A stretch of 64,000 bases of DNA from Staphylococcus roterodami (GCA_022493055.1 CP092781.1:434001-498000); one strand, 5' to 3'. Positions 26,009 through 36,498 are shown, numbered from the stretch's first letter. Notes: generated from the letters alone by a model not told the origin. Made by a program: numbers and translations.

Positions 26009-27123
26009 TGTTTCGCCCTCCTTAATGTTTCAAATATTTCCATAAATAATATCGTGATAGGTATAGTTAAAACGATACCTATACCACCAGTTAATGCTCG
26101 AGCAATTTCTAGAGACCAGTTCATTGAAATGGTATACGTTACTGTATTGGCATTTTTTAAATAAATTAAAAACATAGGTAAAGCACCTGACAAATATGAA
26201 AATAATAAGATGTTCGTCATAGTTCCCATAATATCTTGCCCGATGTTTCGTCCAGCAAGTGCCCAACGTTTCATTGAAATATCAGGAGTGCGTTGTAAAA
26301 TTTCATGCATACCACTGGCAATCGTAATTGCAACATCCATGATTGCGCCTAGTGAACCGATTAACACTGATGCCAAAAAGATGTCTTTCGGCGGTAAAGA
26401 TAAAAAATTCATCGTTTCATATTTAATACCGTTTCCATCTGTCATAAATATGATTAACTCTGTTAAACCAATGCTTAAAAAGGTCCCGATAATTGTGCTT
26501 GCGACTGTTATCAGCGTGCGAATGTGCCAACCTGTAACAAGTAGTAATGTAAGAATTGTTGAACAGATCATTGCAATCGTCATAAGTAAGAATAAATTGA
26601 TATTAGTATGTTGAATATGAATATAAATTGCGATTAAAATTGCAATCGAATTTAAAATTAACGATAAAATGGACTGAAGTCCGACTTTGCGACCAACTAA
26701 TAATACGGTCAATAAGAATAAACCAGTGATGACAACTGTTAATGTATCACGCTTTTTTTCTATAATGTAAGCGTCACTAGGTTTATCCGAAATATGTAGT
26801 AACACTTTTTCGTGTGTGCGAAATGCTTCGGAATCTGCTTGAGACTTGACGTATTGATGATTGATTGTCGTTGTTTCTCCAGCAAATTGACCATTTAATA
26901 TTTTGACTTTTAATTGATTTTTATATTTAACATCACGATTGTTTTGTGCATCTTTTGTAGGTGTCGTTGAAACATGTTTGACATCTATAATTTGACCAAT
27001 AGGTTTATTGTAAAAATTCTCGTTATGTAATGTGAATAGAATTGCACCGATAAAAACGATGCAAAATATACTTAAAATAATATTAAATGGCTTTGTAAAT
27101 AATTTTCTATATTTCAAAAACAA
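26005..27123 (-). CDS. YibE/F-like membrane protein (long partner)
   Basis: A 372-residue YibE/F-like protein. One N-terminal helix (residues 15-33) is followed by an extracytoplasmic soluble segment to about residue 120 with a beta-rich NGQFAGETTTINHQY stretch. Seven or so helices follow, with the conserved block GAIMDVAITIASGMHEILQRTPDI and RNIGQDIMGTMTNILLFSYLSG. It is upstream of the shorter partner and overlaps it by 4 bases. The function of the family is not established to my knowledge. Confidence 0.86.
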   Translation of the reverse strand: MFLKYRKLFTKPFNIILSIFCIVFIGAILFTLHNENFYNKPIGQIIDVKHVSTTPTKDAQNNRDVKYKNQLKVKILNGQFAGETTTINHQYVKSQADSEAFRTHEKVLLHISDKPSDAYIIEKKRDTLTVVITGLFLLTVLLVGRKVGLQSILSLILNSIAILIAIYIHIQHTNINLFLLMTIAMICSTILTLLLVTGWHIRTLITVASTIIGTFLSIGLTELIIFMTDGNGIKYETMNFLSLPPKDIFLASVLIGSLGAIMDVAITIASGMHEILQRTPDISMKRWALAGRNIGQDIMGTMTNILLFSYLSGALPMFLIYLKNANTVTYTISMNWSLEIARALTGGIGIVLTIPITILFMEIFETLRRAKQ

Positions 27124-27223
27124 AACCCCAATTCTATGAATGAATTAATATGGTGATTATACGCCCTTAATTTTTTATTTTCAAAGATATTACTAATAAG
27201 GATGACGTGGAAAATACACTTGT

Positions 27224-28108
27224 TTAATGAAACGTTGATGTTTTAGCCATTAATTGTTGGATAAGCGTTAGTAATATGCCAATATCACTCTTCGTATAAG
27301 GCTCTTTTGTTATTGCGCATATTGTTCTTTTTAGTTCGGTATGGTCTAGTTTAATGTCTACCCAATCTTTAGATTCAGGTAAATGTGTATTATGTGATGA
27401 GATAATATAGCCTTCTTTTTGACGTAGTAAGTATTGCGCAAGTGGTTGGCTACTAATAGTATATACGTCTGATTTAATAACCTTTTGCAATTGCTTTTTT
27501 ACAGTTTCAGCAAATGGTGCTAAGCAATAAAAATGATGATGCTCAAACTGCACTAATGGTGGATGCGTCGTCATTGCAATAGGATCATCTGATGGTGCAT
27601 ACAAATGGTAATGTTCTTCAAATAAAGGCATCATATGTAATTGTTTATGTTTATTAATTTCAGGTGTAAGCTCTGTAAAACCAATATCGATATTACCGTT
27701 TAACACGCTATTAATAATCGTGTCATGTTGTAATAAATTAGGAATAACATGTGTATCATTTTGTAAATGAAATGTTTGGATAAGTGGCAATAACATATGA
27801 GATACATCACTTTCATCATAGCCAATGTATATGCTTTTATTTTTAGTTAAGCCATGACTTTGGAATTGTTCAATTGTACTATCTAAATGTTCTATAATTT
27901 GCAATGCTTCATTAAACAGCAACTTACCTTCTGACGTGAGTGTAATGTTGCGACCATGTTTTTTAAATAATGACACGTTAAGTTCTTGTTCTAGTAAAGT
28001 AATTTGTCGACTAATCGCTGATTGCGCAATATTTAATTCTAGTGCGGTTTCGGAGATATGTTCTCTTTTAGCAACTTCTATAAAATATCGTAATTGTTTA
28101 ATTTCCAT
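27224..28108 (-). CDS. gltC: LysR-type regulator GltC
   Basis: A 294-residue LysR-family regulator with N-terminal winged helix (residues 1-60, including ALELNIAQSAISRQI) and a substrate-sensing domain from residue 90. It is divergent from gltB across 180 bases, the arrangement of Bacillus gltC-gltAB, where GltC activates glutamate synthase according to glutamate and 2-oxoglutarate levels. GGAGGTG precedes the ATG. LysR sites of the T-N11-A type are expected in the shared region, but I could not fix them. The identity follows from family and position. Confidence 0.88.
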   Translation of the reverse strand: MEIKQLRYFIEVAKREHISETALELNIAQSAISRQITLLEQELNVSLFKKHGRNITLTSEGKLLFNEALQIIEHLDSTIEQFQSHGLTKNKSIYIGYDESDVSHMLLPLIQTFHLQNDTHVIPNLLQHDTIINSVLNGNIDIGFTELTPEINKHKQLHMMPLFEEHYHLYAPSDDPIAMTTHPPLVQFEHHHFYCLAPFAETVKKQLQKVIKSDVYTISSQPLAQYLLRQKEGYIISSHNTHLPESKDWVDIKLDHTELKRTICAITKEPYTKSDIGILLTLIQQLMAKTSTFH

Positions 28109-28208
28109 GGTGAAATTTGCACCTCCAAAAACGAGTGTTTTGTAACTATTATAGCAATAATATTAGTGATTGTTCTATTTTTTAGATGAATATCTTCTAT
28201 TTTATATA

Positions 28209-28237
28209 TTGAACAGATAAATTTTTTACATTATAGT
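28209..28237 (+). promoter_or_regulatory. Promoter of gltBD
   Basis: TTGAAC (28209-28214) and TATAGT (28232-28237) are separated by 17 bases. The promoter lies in the region shared with divergent gltC. Confidence 0.65.
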
Positions 28238-28288
28238 AATTATCATTAACAACTAATATCAGAATATTCTAAAAAAGGGGTGTGCATC

Positions 28289-31200
28289 ATGCACAATGAG
28301 AAATTAATTAAAGGTTTATATGACTATCGTGAGGAACATGATGCTTGTGGTATTGGTTTTTATGCGAATATGGACAATAAAAGGTCTCATGATATCATTG
28401 ATAAATCACTTGAAATGTTGCGACGCTTAGATCATAGGGGCGGGGTCGGCGCAGATGGCATCACTGGTGATGGTGCAGGTATTATGACTGAAATACCTTT
28501 TATATTTTTTAAAAAATATGTAACGGACTTTGATATCCCAGGTGAAGGTGAATATGCCGTGGGTTTATTTTTTTCTAAAGAGCGCATATTAGGTTCTGAA
28601 CATGAAGCAGTATTCAAAAAATATTTTGAAGGTGAAGGTCTATCAATACTAGGTTACCGTGATGTACCGGTTAATAAAGAGGTGATTGCGAAACATGTGG
28701 CAGATAGTATGCCAGTCATCCAACAAGTGTTTGTTGATATTAGAAACATTGTAGATGTTGAAAAGCGATTGTTTTTAGCGAGAAAGCAATTAGAGTTTTA
28801 TTCGACTCAATGCGATTTAGAATTGTACTTTACGAGTTTGTCACGTAAAACAATTGTATATAAAGGTTGGTTACGATCAGATCAAATTAAAAAGCTTTAT
28901 ACAGACTTATCGGATGACTTATATCAATCGAAGCTTGGCTTAGTACATTCGAGGTTCAGTACAAATACATTTCCGAGTTGGAAAAGAGCCCATCCGAACC
29001 GTATGCTAATGCACAACGGTGAGATTAACACGATTAAAGGTAATGTGAACTGGATGCGAGCGCGTCAAAGTAAATTAATTGAAACATTATTTGGTGAGGA
29101 GAAACACAAAGTTTTTCAAATTGTGGATGAAGACGGAAGTGACTCCGCAATTGTAGATAATGCATTAGAGTTCTTATCGTTAGCGATGGAGCCAGAAAAA
29201 GCAGCAATGCTACTGATTCCTGAACCTTGGTTATACAATGAAGCGAATGATGAAAATGTGCGTGCATTTTATGAATTTTATAGTTATTTAATGGAACCAT
29301 GGGATGGGCCAACAATGATTTCGTTCTGTAATGGTGACAAACTTGGTGCCCTGACAGATAGAAATGGTTTACGACCTGGTCGATATACAATTACTAAAGA
29401 TAACTTTATAGTCTTTTCATCTGAAGTGGGTGTTGTAGACGTCCCTGAAAGTAATGTTGCTTTTAAAGGACAATTGAATCCCGGAAAGTTATTGTTAGTT
29501 GACTTTAAAGCGAATAAAGTTATTGAAAATAATGATTTAAAAGGTGTGATTGCAGGAGAATTACCTTATAAAACATGGATTGATACACATAAAATTAACT
29601 TTGATTTTGAAAATATAGCGTATCAACCTTCCAAATGGCAAGATGATACGTTATTTAAATTGCAACGACAATTTGCCTATACGAAAGAAGATATTCATAA
29701 ATATATTCTAGAACTTGTAGAAGGTAAAAAAGATCCTATTGGTGCGATGGGGTATGATGCGCCAATCGCAGTATTAAACGAGCGCCCAGAATCATTGTTT
29801 AATTATTTTAAACAGCTATTTGCACAAGTAACGAACCCACCAATTGACGCCTATCGTGAAAAAATTGTTACGAGTGAATTATCTTATTTAGGTGGAGAAG
29901 GGAATTTATTAGCACCTGACGAAACGGTTCTAGATCGTATTCAGTTGAAGCGCCCAGTATTAAATGAAGAACATTTATCTTCTATCGATCAAGATCATTT
30001 TAAATTGACTTACTTATCAACATTATATGAGGGTAATTTGGAAGATGCGCTTGAAAAATTAGGTCGTGATGCAGTTAAAGCTGTGAAGCAAGGTGCTCAA
30101 ATTCTAGTGTTAGATGATAGTGGTTTAGTTAATGAAAATAGCTATGCAATGCCTATTTTATTAGCAATTAGCCATGTGCACCAATTATTAATTAAAGAGA
30201 ATTTACGCATGTCTACAAGTTTGGTTGCTAAGTCTGGTGAGACAAGAGAAGTACACCATGTTGCTTGTTTGCTCGCATATGGTGCTAATGCGATTGTGCC
30301 ATATCTAGCACAACGTACAGTTGAGCAATTGACACGCTCAGAAGGTTTAAAAGGTGAAGTTGCTCAAAATGTTAAAACATATACAGATGTATTGTCAGAA
30401 GGCGTTATTAAAGTAATGGCTAAGATGGGTATTTCCACAGTGCAAAGTTATCAAGGTGCACAAATTTTTGAAGCGATTGGATTATCGGATGATGTTATTG
30501 ATTGCTATTTTACAGGAACGCAATCTAAGTTGTCAGGTATTTCGATAGAGCAAATTGACGCTGAAAATAAAGCACGTCAACAAAATGATGATAATTATCT
30601 TGCATCAGGTAGTACGTTCCAATGGAGACAACAAGGACAACATCATGCGTTTAATCCGCAATCTATTTTCTTGTTGCAACATGCTTGTAAGGAAAATGAC
30701 TACGCGCAATTTAAAGCTTATTCTGAAGCGGTGAATAAAGATAGAACGGATCATATTAGACATTTACTTGAATTTAAAGCATGTACACCAATTGATATTG
30801 AGCAAGTTGAACCAGTAAGCGAGATTGTAAAACGTTTTAACACTGGTGCAATGAGTTATGGATCGATTTCAGCAGAGGCGCATGAAACATTAGCGCAAGC
30901 AATGAATCAACTAGGTGGTAAAAGTAATAGTGGTGAAGGTGGCGAAGATGCCAAACGATACGAAGTACAAGTTGACGGAAGTAATAAAGTAAGTGCAATT
31001 AAACAAGTTGCTTCTGGACGTTTCGGAGTAACAAGTGATTACTTACAACATGCCAAAGAAATTCAAATTAAAGTTGCACAAGGTGCAAAACCAGGTGAGG
31101 GTGGTCAATTACCTGGCACAAAGGTATATCCGTGGATTGCAAAGACAAGAGGATCGACACCTGGTATCGGTCTAATTTCACCCCCACCACATCATGATAT

Positions 31201-32788
31201 TTATTCGATAGAAGATTTGGCGCAATTGATACATGACTTGAAAAATGCGAATAAAGATGCAGACATCGCTGTAAAATTAGTTTCGAAAACAGGTGTTGGT
31301 ACCATTGCATCTGGGGTGGCAAAAGCATTTGCAGATAAAATTGTCATCAGTGGTTACGATGGTGGTACAGGGGCTTCGCCTAAAACGAGTATTCAACATG
31401 CCGGTGTTCCTTGGGAAATTGGCTTAGCAGAAACACATCAAACATTAAAACTTAATGACTTAAGAAGTCGTGTTAAGTTGGAGACGGACGGTAAGTTATT
31501 AACTGGTAAAGATGTAGCGTACGCATGTGCGCTTGGAGCGGAAGAATTTGGATTTGCAACAGCACCATTAGTAGTATTGGGCTGTATTATGATGCGTGTA
31601 TGTCATAAAGATACTTGTCCAGTAGGTGTTGCAACTCAGAATAAAGATTTACGTGCTTTATATAAAGGTAAGGCACATCATGTCGTTAATTTTATGCATT
31701 TTATTGCACAAGAATTAAGAGAAATATTAGCATCTTTAGGTTTGAAACGTGTAGAAGACTTAGTTGGAAGAACTGATTTATTACAACGATCATCAGTTGT
31801 AAAAGCGAATAGTAAAGCAGCTACGTTAGCTGTTGAAAAGTTATTGTGTCCATTTGATGGGCCGAATACAAAAGAAATTCAACAGGATCATCGCTTAGAA
31901 CATGGTTTTGATTTATCAAATGTTTATGAAGTTACTAAACCTTATATTGCTGAAGGACGCAGATATACTGGTAGCTTCACAGTAAATAACGAACAACGCG
32001 ATGTAGGTGTTATTACTGGTAGTGAAATATCAAAACGTTATGGAGAAGAAGGGCTTCCAGAAAATACAATCAATATTTATACAAATGGACATGCTGGGCA
32101 AAGTTTAGCAGCCTATGCGCCGAAAGGTTTGATGGTTCATCATACTGGTGATGCTAATGACTATGTAGGCAAAGGGTTATCTGGTGGTACGGTAATTGTA
32201 AAAGCGCCTTTTGAAGAACGACAAAACGAAATTATTGCTGGTAACGTATCATTTTATGGTGCTACAGGTGGTAAAGCATTTATTAACGGAAGTGCTGGAG
32301 AACGATTCTGCATCCGAAATAGTGGTGTAGATGTTGTTGTAGAAGGTATAGGTGACCATGGATTAGAATATATGACTGGTGGGCATGTTGTCATTTTAGG
32401 TGACGTCGGTAAAAACTTCGGTCAAGGTATGAGTGGTGGTATTGCTTATGTTATTCCATCAGATATAGAAACATTTGTGGAAAATAACCAATTAGATACT
32501 TTATTATTTACAAAAATTAAACATCATGAAGAAAAAAACTTAATTAAACAAATGTTAGAAGAGCATGTAACTCATACAAATAGTACTAGAGCGATTCAGA
32601 TTTTAAAACATTTCGATTGTATTGAAGATGTTGTGGTTAAAGTTATTCCAAAAGATTATCAATTGATGATGCAAAAAATTCATCTACACAAATCATTGCA
32701 TGACAATGAAGATGAAGCGATGCTAGCTGCATTTTATGATGAAAGTAAAACAATCGATGCTAAATATAAACCAGCCGTTGTGTATTAA
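28289..32788 (+). CDS. gltB: Glutamate synthase large subunit
   Basis: A 1499-residue NADPH-glutamate synthase alpha subunit, which moves the glutamine amide to 2-oxoglutarate. AAGGGG is 8 bases before ATG 28289, a better start than GTG 28280. The short propeptide ends before Cys20 (DACGIGFYA), which becomes the N-terminal nucleophile of the glutaminase domain (to about residue 430). A central domain follows, then the FMN/2-oxoglutarate barrel (GEGGEDAKRY, GYDGGTGASP), the 3Fe-4S cysteines in CIMMRVCHKDTCPVG, and a C-terminal beta-helix with Gly-rich repeats from about residue 1240. Length is normal for the family. gltD follows after 17 bases. GltC control is expected. Confidence 0.97.
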   Translation: MHNEKLIKGLYDYREEHDACGIGFYANMDNKRSHDIIDKSLEMLRRLDHRGGVGADGITGDGAGIMTEIPFIFFKKYVTDFDIPGEGEYAVGLFFSKERILGSEHEAVFKKYFEGEGLSILGYRDVPVNKEVIAKHVADSMPVIQQVFVDIRNIVDVEKRLFLARKQLEFYSTQCDLELYFTSLSRKTIVYKGWLRSDQIKKLYTDLSDDLYQSKLGLVHSRFSTNTFPSWKRAHPNRMLMHNGEINTIKGNVNWMRARQSKLIETLFGEEKHKVFQIVDEDGSDSAIVDNALEFLSLAMEPEKAAMLLIPEPWLYNEANDENVRAFYEFYSYLMEPWDGPTMISFCNGDKLGALTDRNGLRPGRYTITKDNFIVFSSEVGVVDVPESNVAFKGQLNPGKLLLVDFKANKVIENNDLKGVIAGELPYKTWIDTHKINFDFENIAYQPSKWQDDTLFKLQRQFAYTKEDIHKYILELVEGKKDPIGAMGYDAPIAVLNERPESLFNYFKQLFAQVTNPPIDAYREKIVTSELSYLGGEGNLLAPDETVLDRIQLKRPVLNEEHLSSIDQDHFKLTYLSTLYEGNLEDALEKLGRDAVKAVKQGAQILVLDDSGLVNENSYAMPILLAISHVHQLLIKENLRMSTSLVAKSGETREVHHVACLLAYGANAIVPYLAQRTVEQLTRSEGLKGEVAQNVKTYTDVLSEGVIKVMAKMGISTVQSYQGAQIFEAIGLSDDVIDCYFTGTQSKLSGISIEQIDAENKARQQNDDNYLASGSTFQWRQQGQHHAFNPQSIFLLQHACKENDYAQFKAYSEAVNKDRTDHIRHLLEFKACTPIDIEQVEPVSEIVKRFNTGAMSYGSISAEAHETLAQAMNQLGGKSNSGEGGEDAKRYEVQVDGSNKVSAIKQVASGRFGVTSDYLQHAKEIQIKVAQGAKPGEGGQLPGTKVYPWIAKTRGSTPGIGLISPPPHHDIYSIEDLAQLIHDLKNANKDADIAVKLVSKTGVGTIASGVAKAFADKIVISGYDGGTGASPKTSIQHAGVPWEIGLAETHQTLKLNDLRSRVKLETDGKLLTGKDVAYACALGAEEFGFATAPLVVLGCIMMRVCHKDTCPVGVATQNKDLRALYKGKAHHVVNFMHFIAQELREILASLGLKRVEDLVGRTDLLQRSSVVKANSKAATLAVEKLLCPFDGPNTKEIQQDHRLEHGFDLSNVYEVTKPYIAEGRRYTGSFTVNNEQRDVGVITGSEISKRYGEEGLPENTINIYTNGHAGQSLAAYAPKGLMVHHTGDANDYVGKGLSGGTVIVKAPFEERQNEIIAGNVSFYGATGGKAFINGSAGERFCIRNSGVDVVVEGIGDHGLEYMTGGHVVILGDVGKNFGQGMSGGIAYVIPSDIETFVENNQLDTLLFTKIKHHEEKNLIKQMLEEHVTHTNSTRAIQILKHFDCIEDVVVKVIPKDYQLMMQKIHLHKSLHDNEDEAMLAAFYDESKTIDAKYKPAVVY

Positions 32789-32805
32789 GGAAAGGGGGAG
32801 ATACG

Positions 32806-34269
32806 ATGGGTGAATTTAAAGGATTTATGAAGTATGACAAACAGTACTTAGGTGAATTATCACTTGTAGACCGTTTAAAACATCATAAAGCTTACCAACA
32901 ACGATTTACTAAAGAAGATGCCTCTATCCAAGGTGCACGATGCATGGATTGTGGAACGCCATTTTGTCAAACTGGTCAACAGTATGGCAGGGAAACGATT
33001 GGTTGTCCAATTGGAAACTATATTCCTGAATGGAACGATTTGGTGTATCATCAAGACTTTAAATCTGCTTATGAACGTTTAAGCGAAACAAATAACTTTC
33101 CAGATTTTACTGGACGTGTGTGTCCTGCACCATGTGAAAGTGCTTGTGTAATGAAGATTAATAGAGAATCGATAGCGATTAAAGGGATTGAGCGCACGAT
33201 TATTGATGAAGCTTTTGAAAATGGTTGGGTTGAGCCGAAAATTCCAAGTCATCGTAGAAATGAAAAAGTTGCAATCATTGGTAGTGGTCCTGCAGGATTG
33301 ACTGCCGCTGAAGAACTGAATTTATTAGGGTACCAAGTGACAATTTATGAGCGTGCTAGAGAATCAGGCGGTTTATTAATGTATGGTATTCCAAACATGA
33401 AGCTTGATAAAGATGTCGTTCGACGTCGTATTAAATTAATGGAAGAAGCGGGCATTACTTTCATTAACGGCGTTGAAGTAGGTGTTGATATTGATAAAGA
33501 AACTTTAGAATCTGAGTATGACGCTATTATTTTATGTACAGGTGCACAAAAAGGTAGGGATTTACCTTTGGAAGGTCGCATGGGTGAAGGTATACATTTT
33601 GCTATGGACTATCTGACTGAACAAACACAACTTTTAAATGGTGAAATTGATGATATTAATATTACAGCAAAGGATAAAAATGTCATCATTATTGGTGCTG
33701 GTGATACAGGAGCAGACTGTGTAGCAACGGCATTAAGAGAAAACTGTAAATCGATTGTTCAATTCAATAAGTATACGAAATTACCTGAAGCTATTACATT
33801 TGAAGAAAATGCTTCTTGGCCATTAGCGATGCCAGTATTTAAAATGGATTATGCACATCAAGAATATGAAGCTAAGTTCGGTAAAGAACCACGTGCATAT
33901 GGTGTTCAAACAATGCGTTATGATATAGATGACAAGGGGCATATTCGTGGATTGTATACACAAATTTTAGAGCAAAGTGACAATGGTATGGTCATGAAAG
34001 AAGGACCTGAAAGATTTTGGCCTGCTGACCTTGTATTATTGTCAATTGGCTTTGAAGGAACTGAACCAACAGTACCGCATGCTTTTAATGTTAAAACGGA
34101 TCGAAATCGAATTGTTGCGGATGACACAAATTATCAAACTAATAATGAAAAAGTATTTGCTGCTGGGGATGCTAGACGAGGTCAAAGTTTAGTTGTATGG
34201 GCAATTAAAGAAGGAAGAGGCGTAGCAAAAGCAGTAGATCAATATTTAGCTAGTAAAGTTTGTGTATAA
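32806..34269 (+). CDS. gltD: Glutamate synthase small subunit
   Basis: A 487-residue NADPH-dependent beta subunit. The N-terminal Fe-S region has cysteines in CMDCGTPFCQ (near residue 47), GCPIGN and RVCPAPCESACV (near residue 105). FAD-binding GSGPAGLTAAE is near residue 162 and NADPH-binding GAGDTGADCVATA near residue 300, followed by the C-terminal AAGDARRGQSLVVWAI motif. It feeds electrons from NADPH to GltB. It starts 17 bases after gltB with GGGGGAG upstream, so the two are co-translated. The sequence is full length. Confidence 0.96.
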   Translation: MGEFKGFMKYDKQYLGELSLVDRLKHHKAYQQRFTKEDASIQGARCMDCGTPFCQTGQQYGRETIGCPIGNYIPEWNDLVYHQDFKSAYERLSETNNFPDFTGRVCPAPCESACVMKINRESIAIKGIERTIIDEAFENGWVEPKIPSHRRNEKVAIIGSGPAGLTAAEELNLLGYQVTIYERARESGGLLMYGIPNMKLDKDVVRRRIKLMEEAGITFINGVEVGVDIDKETLESEYDAIILCTGAQKGRDLPLEGRMGEGIHFAMDYLTEQTQLLNGEIDDINITAKDKNVIIIGAGDTGADCVATALRENCKSIVQFNKYTKLPEAITFEENASWPLAMPVFKMDYAHQEYEAKFGKEPRAYGVQTMRYDIDDKGHIRGLYTQILEQSDNGMVMKEGPERFWPADLVLLSIGFEGTEPTVPHAFNVKTDRNRIVADDTNYQTNNEKVFAAGDARRGQSLVVWAIKEGRGVAKAVDQYLASKVCV

Positions 34270-34537
34270 TTATTGGTAGAAAATGATGATGTTCGCGTTG
34301 ACGTTGTATGGTGCTGAATTGAAAAGGAAACGAATTAGTATCTATCAACGTCACATGTCATCTTTGTCATATAGATACAAAGATTTGTATAACTGATAAT
34401 TGTTTAGACGTGCTGATTTTTCACATCTGATATATAGATGAATTACATTTTATGACAAAGATTGATGTCTATCCTATAATGATTAAAAACGATATTGACT
34501 TTTACAGAACGTTCATATATGATAAATATTGTGTTTA

Positions 34538-34630
34538 GGAGGAATACCCAAGTCCGGCTGAAGGGATCGGTCTTGAAAACCGACAGGGGCTTAACGGCTC
34601 GCGGGGGTTCGAATCCCTCTTCCTCCGCCA
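34538..34630 (+). tRNA. tRNA-Ser (anticodon TGA)
   Basis: A class II tRNA with a long variable arm and encoded CCA. The acceptor arms GGAGGAA and TTCCTCC pair. The anticodon stem TCGGT/ACCGA holds loop CTTGAAA, giving anticodon TGA for UCN serine codons. The T-arm GGGGGTTCGAATCCCTC is intact. Confidence 0.96.
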
Positions 34631-34660
34631 TCAATATTTATATTAAATACTATATATAAT

Positions 34661-34699
34661 AAAGGTAAGTACTCAAAGTTTGAGTGTTTACCTTTTTTA
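34661..34699 (+). terminator. Terminator of tRNA-Ser
   Basis: AAAGGTAAGTACTCAAA pairs imperfectly with TTTGAGTGTTTACCTTT, followed by T. Confidence 0.85.
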
Positions 34700-34755
34700 T
34701 TTGTCTTTGAATGGCTCGTATTTTTGGCTATGGAAGTAATAAGGAATTGAAATAG

Positions 34756-34803
34756 AAAGGACATTTGGCTTTTGTATGACACATAGCTGAATGTCTTTTT
34801 TAT
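34756..34803 (+). terminator. Second hairpin with T tail after tRNA-Ser
   Basis: AAAGGACATT pairs with AATGTCTTTT (one G-T pair) over a loop that includes GGCT/AGCT, followed by T. It is either a back-up terminator or the end of an unseen short transcript. Confidence 0.55.
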
Positions 34804-34994
34804 TTGGTGATGTACGTAGAAGTGTTTGCTTGGGCATGGAAATGATACACGCTTATTCTTTAACTTAGTATATGTGTTTGGAGATTATAGACAATGCTAT
34901 TGTAGCGAGAAGTTATGCTATATATGTAGTCGTAGCCATTTAATTTTCTTAAATATCTAAACTAGATAATTGTGACAATATTAAAATTTTTATA

Positions 34995-35010
34995 ATGAAA
35001 GCCTTTACAT
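34995..35010 (+). promoter_or_regulatory. cre site (CcpA) at trePCR
   Basis: ATGAAAGCCTTTACAT matches the cre consensus WTGAAARCGYTTWNN with one change. It overlaps the -35 box (TTTACA, 35004-35009), so CcpA binding would block transcription when glucose is present. Confidence 0.65.
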
Positions 35011-35028
35011 AACTTGTCTAGACAAGTT
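35011..35028 (+). promoter_or_regulatory. TreR operator: perfect palindrome in the treP promoter
   Basis: AACTTGTCTAGACAAGTT is a perfect 18-base palindrome between the -35 (TTTACA) and -10 (TTATAC, 35027-35032) boxes. TreR, encoded two genes downstream, is the expected repressor, relieved by trehalose 6-phosphate. Confidence 0.8.
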
Positions 35029-35062
35029 ATACTCTTTTTAAGACATTAAGGGAGTGAAGTTC

Positions 35063-36490
35063 ATGGCTGTAAAAAGAGAAGATGTAAAAGCCATCGTTAC
35101 CGCAATTGGGGGGAAGGATAATCTAGAAGCTGCAACGCATTGTGTAACAAGATTGCGTTTAGTACTTAAAGATGAAAGTAAAGTTGATAAGGATGCGTTA
35201 AGTAATAATGCTTTAGTTAAAGGGCAGTTCAAAGCAGATCATCAATATCAAATCGTGATTGGTCCTGGAACAGTGGATGAAGTGTATAAGCAATTTATTG
35301 ATGAAACTGGTGCGCAAGAGGCTTCGAAAGATGACGCTAAACAAGCTGCAGCTCAAAAGGGAAATCCAGTGCAACGTTTGATAAAGTTATTGGGTGATAT
35401 TTTTATACCGATTTTACCAGCAATTGTGACAGCAGGTTTATTAATGGGGATTAATAATTTGCTTACAATGAAAGGATTATTTGGTCCGAAAGAACTCATT
35501 GTGATGTATCCACAAATAGCTGATATTTCAAATATGATAAACGTCATAGCAAACACTGCATTTATTTTCTTACCTGCATTAATCGGTTGGAGTAGTATGC
35601 GTGTGTTTGGTGGTAGTCCAATTTTAGGGTTAGTACTTGGTTTAATATTAATGAATCCACAGTTAGTTTCTCAGTATGATATAGCGAAAGGTCATATTCC
35701 AACATGGAATCTTTTTGGATTAGAGATTAAACAATTAAATTATCAAGGACAAGTATTGCCTGTTTTAATTGCAGCTTATGTTCTAGCTAAAATTGAAAAA
35801 GGATTAAATAAAGTTGTTCATGATTCTATTAAAATGTTGGTTGTAGGACCTGTTGCTCTTTTAGTTACTGGATTTTTAGCTTTTATCGTAATCGGACCTA
35901 TTGCTTTGATGATCGGAACTGGTATTACAACAGGTGTTACATTTATTTTCCAACATGCTGGTTGGTTAGGTGGCGCAATTTATGGTTTGCTATATGCACC
36001 GCTTGTAATTACTGGCTTGCATCATATGTTTTTAGCAGTAGATTTCCAATTAATGGGTAGCAGTTTAGGCGGTACATACTTATGGCCAATAGTTGCAATC
36101 TCAAATATTTGTCAAGGTTCAGCAGCATTTGGTGCATGGTTTGTCTATAAACGACGTAAAATGGTTAAAGAAGAAGGTTTAGCATTAACATCTTGTATTT
36201 CTGGTATGTTAGGTGTTACGGAGCCAGCCATGTTTGGTGTGAACTTACCTTTAAAATATCCATTTATCGCCGCAATATCAACGTCTTGTGTATTGGGGGC
36301 AATCGTTGGTATGAATAATGTACTTGGAAAAGTTGGTGTTGGTGGTGTACCGGCATTCATTTCGATTCAAAAAGAATTTTGGCCTGTGTATCTTGTTGTA
36401 ACAGGAATTGCAATTGTTGTACCATGTATATTAACGATTGTGATGTCTAATTTTAGTAAACAAAAAGCAAAAGAAATTGTTGAAGATTAA
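35063..36490 (+). CDS. treP: Trehalose-specific PTS EIIBC component
   Basis: A 475-residue PTS permease that imports trehalose and phosphorylates it to trehalose 6-phosphate. The N-terminal EIIB domain carries the phospho-Cys in ATHCVTRLRL near residue 27. A linker of 20 or so residues leads to the EIIC domain with about ten helices, including GLHHMFLAVDFQLMG and GVTEPAMFGVNLPLKYP. There is no EIIA domain; phosphate must come from another protein, usually the glucose EIIA. ATG 35063 is 8 bases after AAGGGAG and preferred over GTG 35054. First gene of trePCR. Confidence 0.95.
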   Translation: MAVKREDVKAIVTAIGGKDNLEAATHCVTRLRLVLKDESKVDKDALSNNALVKGQFKADHQYQIVIGPGTVDEVYKQFIDETGAQEASKDDAKQAAAQKGNPVQRLIKLLGDIFIPILPAIVTAGLLMGINNLLTMKGLFGPKELIVMYPQIADISNMINVIANTAFIFLPALIGWSSMRVFGGSPILGLVLGLILMNPQLVSQYDIAKGHIPTWNLFGLEIKQLNYQGQVLPVLIAAYVLAKIEKGLNKVVHDSIKMLVVGPVALLVTGFLAFIVIGPIALMIGTGITTGVTFIFQHAGWLGGAIYGLLYAPLVITGLHHMFLAVDFQLMGSSLGGTYLWPIVAISNICQGSAAFGAWFVYKRRKMVKEEGLALTSCISGMLGVTEPAMFGVNLPLKYPFIAAISTSCVLGAIVGMNNVLGKVGVGGVPAFISIQKEFWPVYLVVTGIAIVVPCILTIVMSNFSKQKAKEIVED

Positions 36491-36498
36491 TAAAATAA

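Larger units (their letters stand above)
34631..35053. other. Region between tRNA-Ser and treP
   Basis: It holds two terminator-like hairpins (34661-34699, 34756-34803), then the trehalose operon promoter with cre and TreR sites from 34995. I see no convincing gene between 34804 and 34990. Confidence 0.6.
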
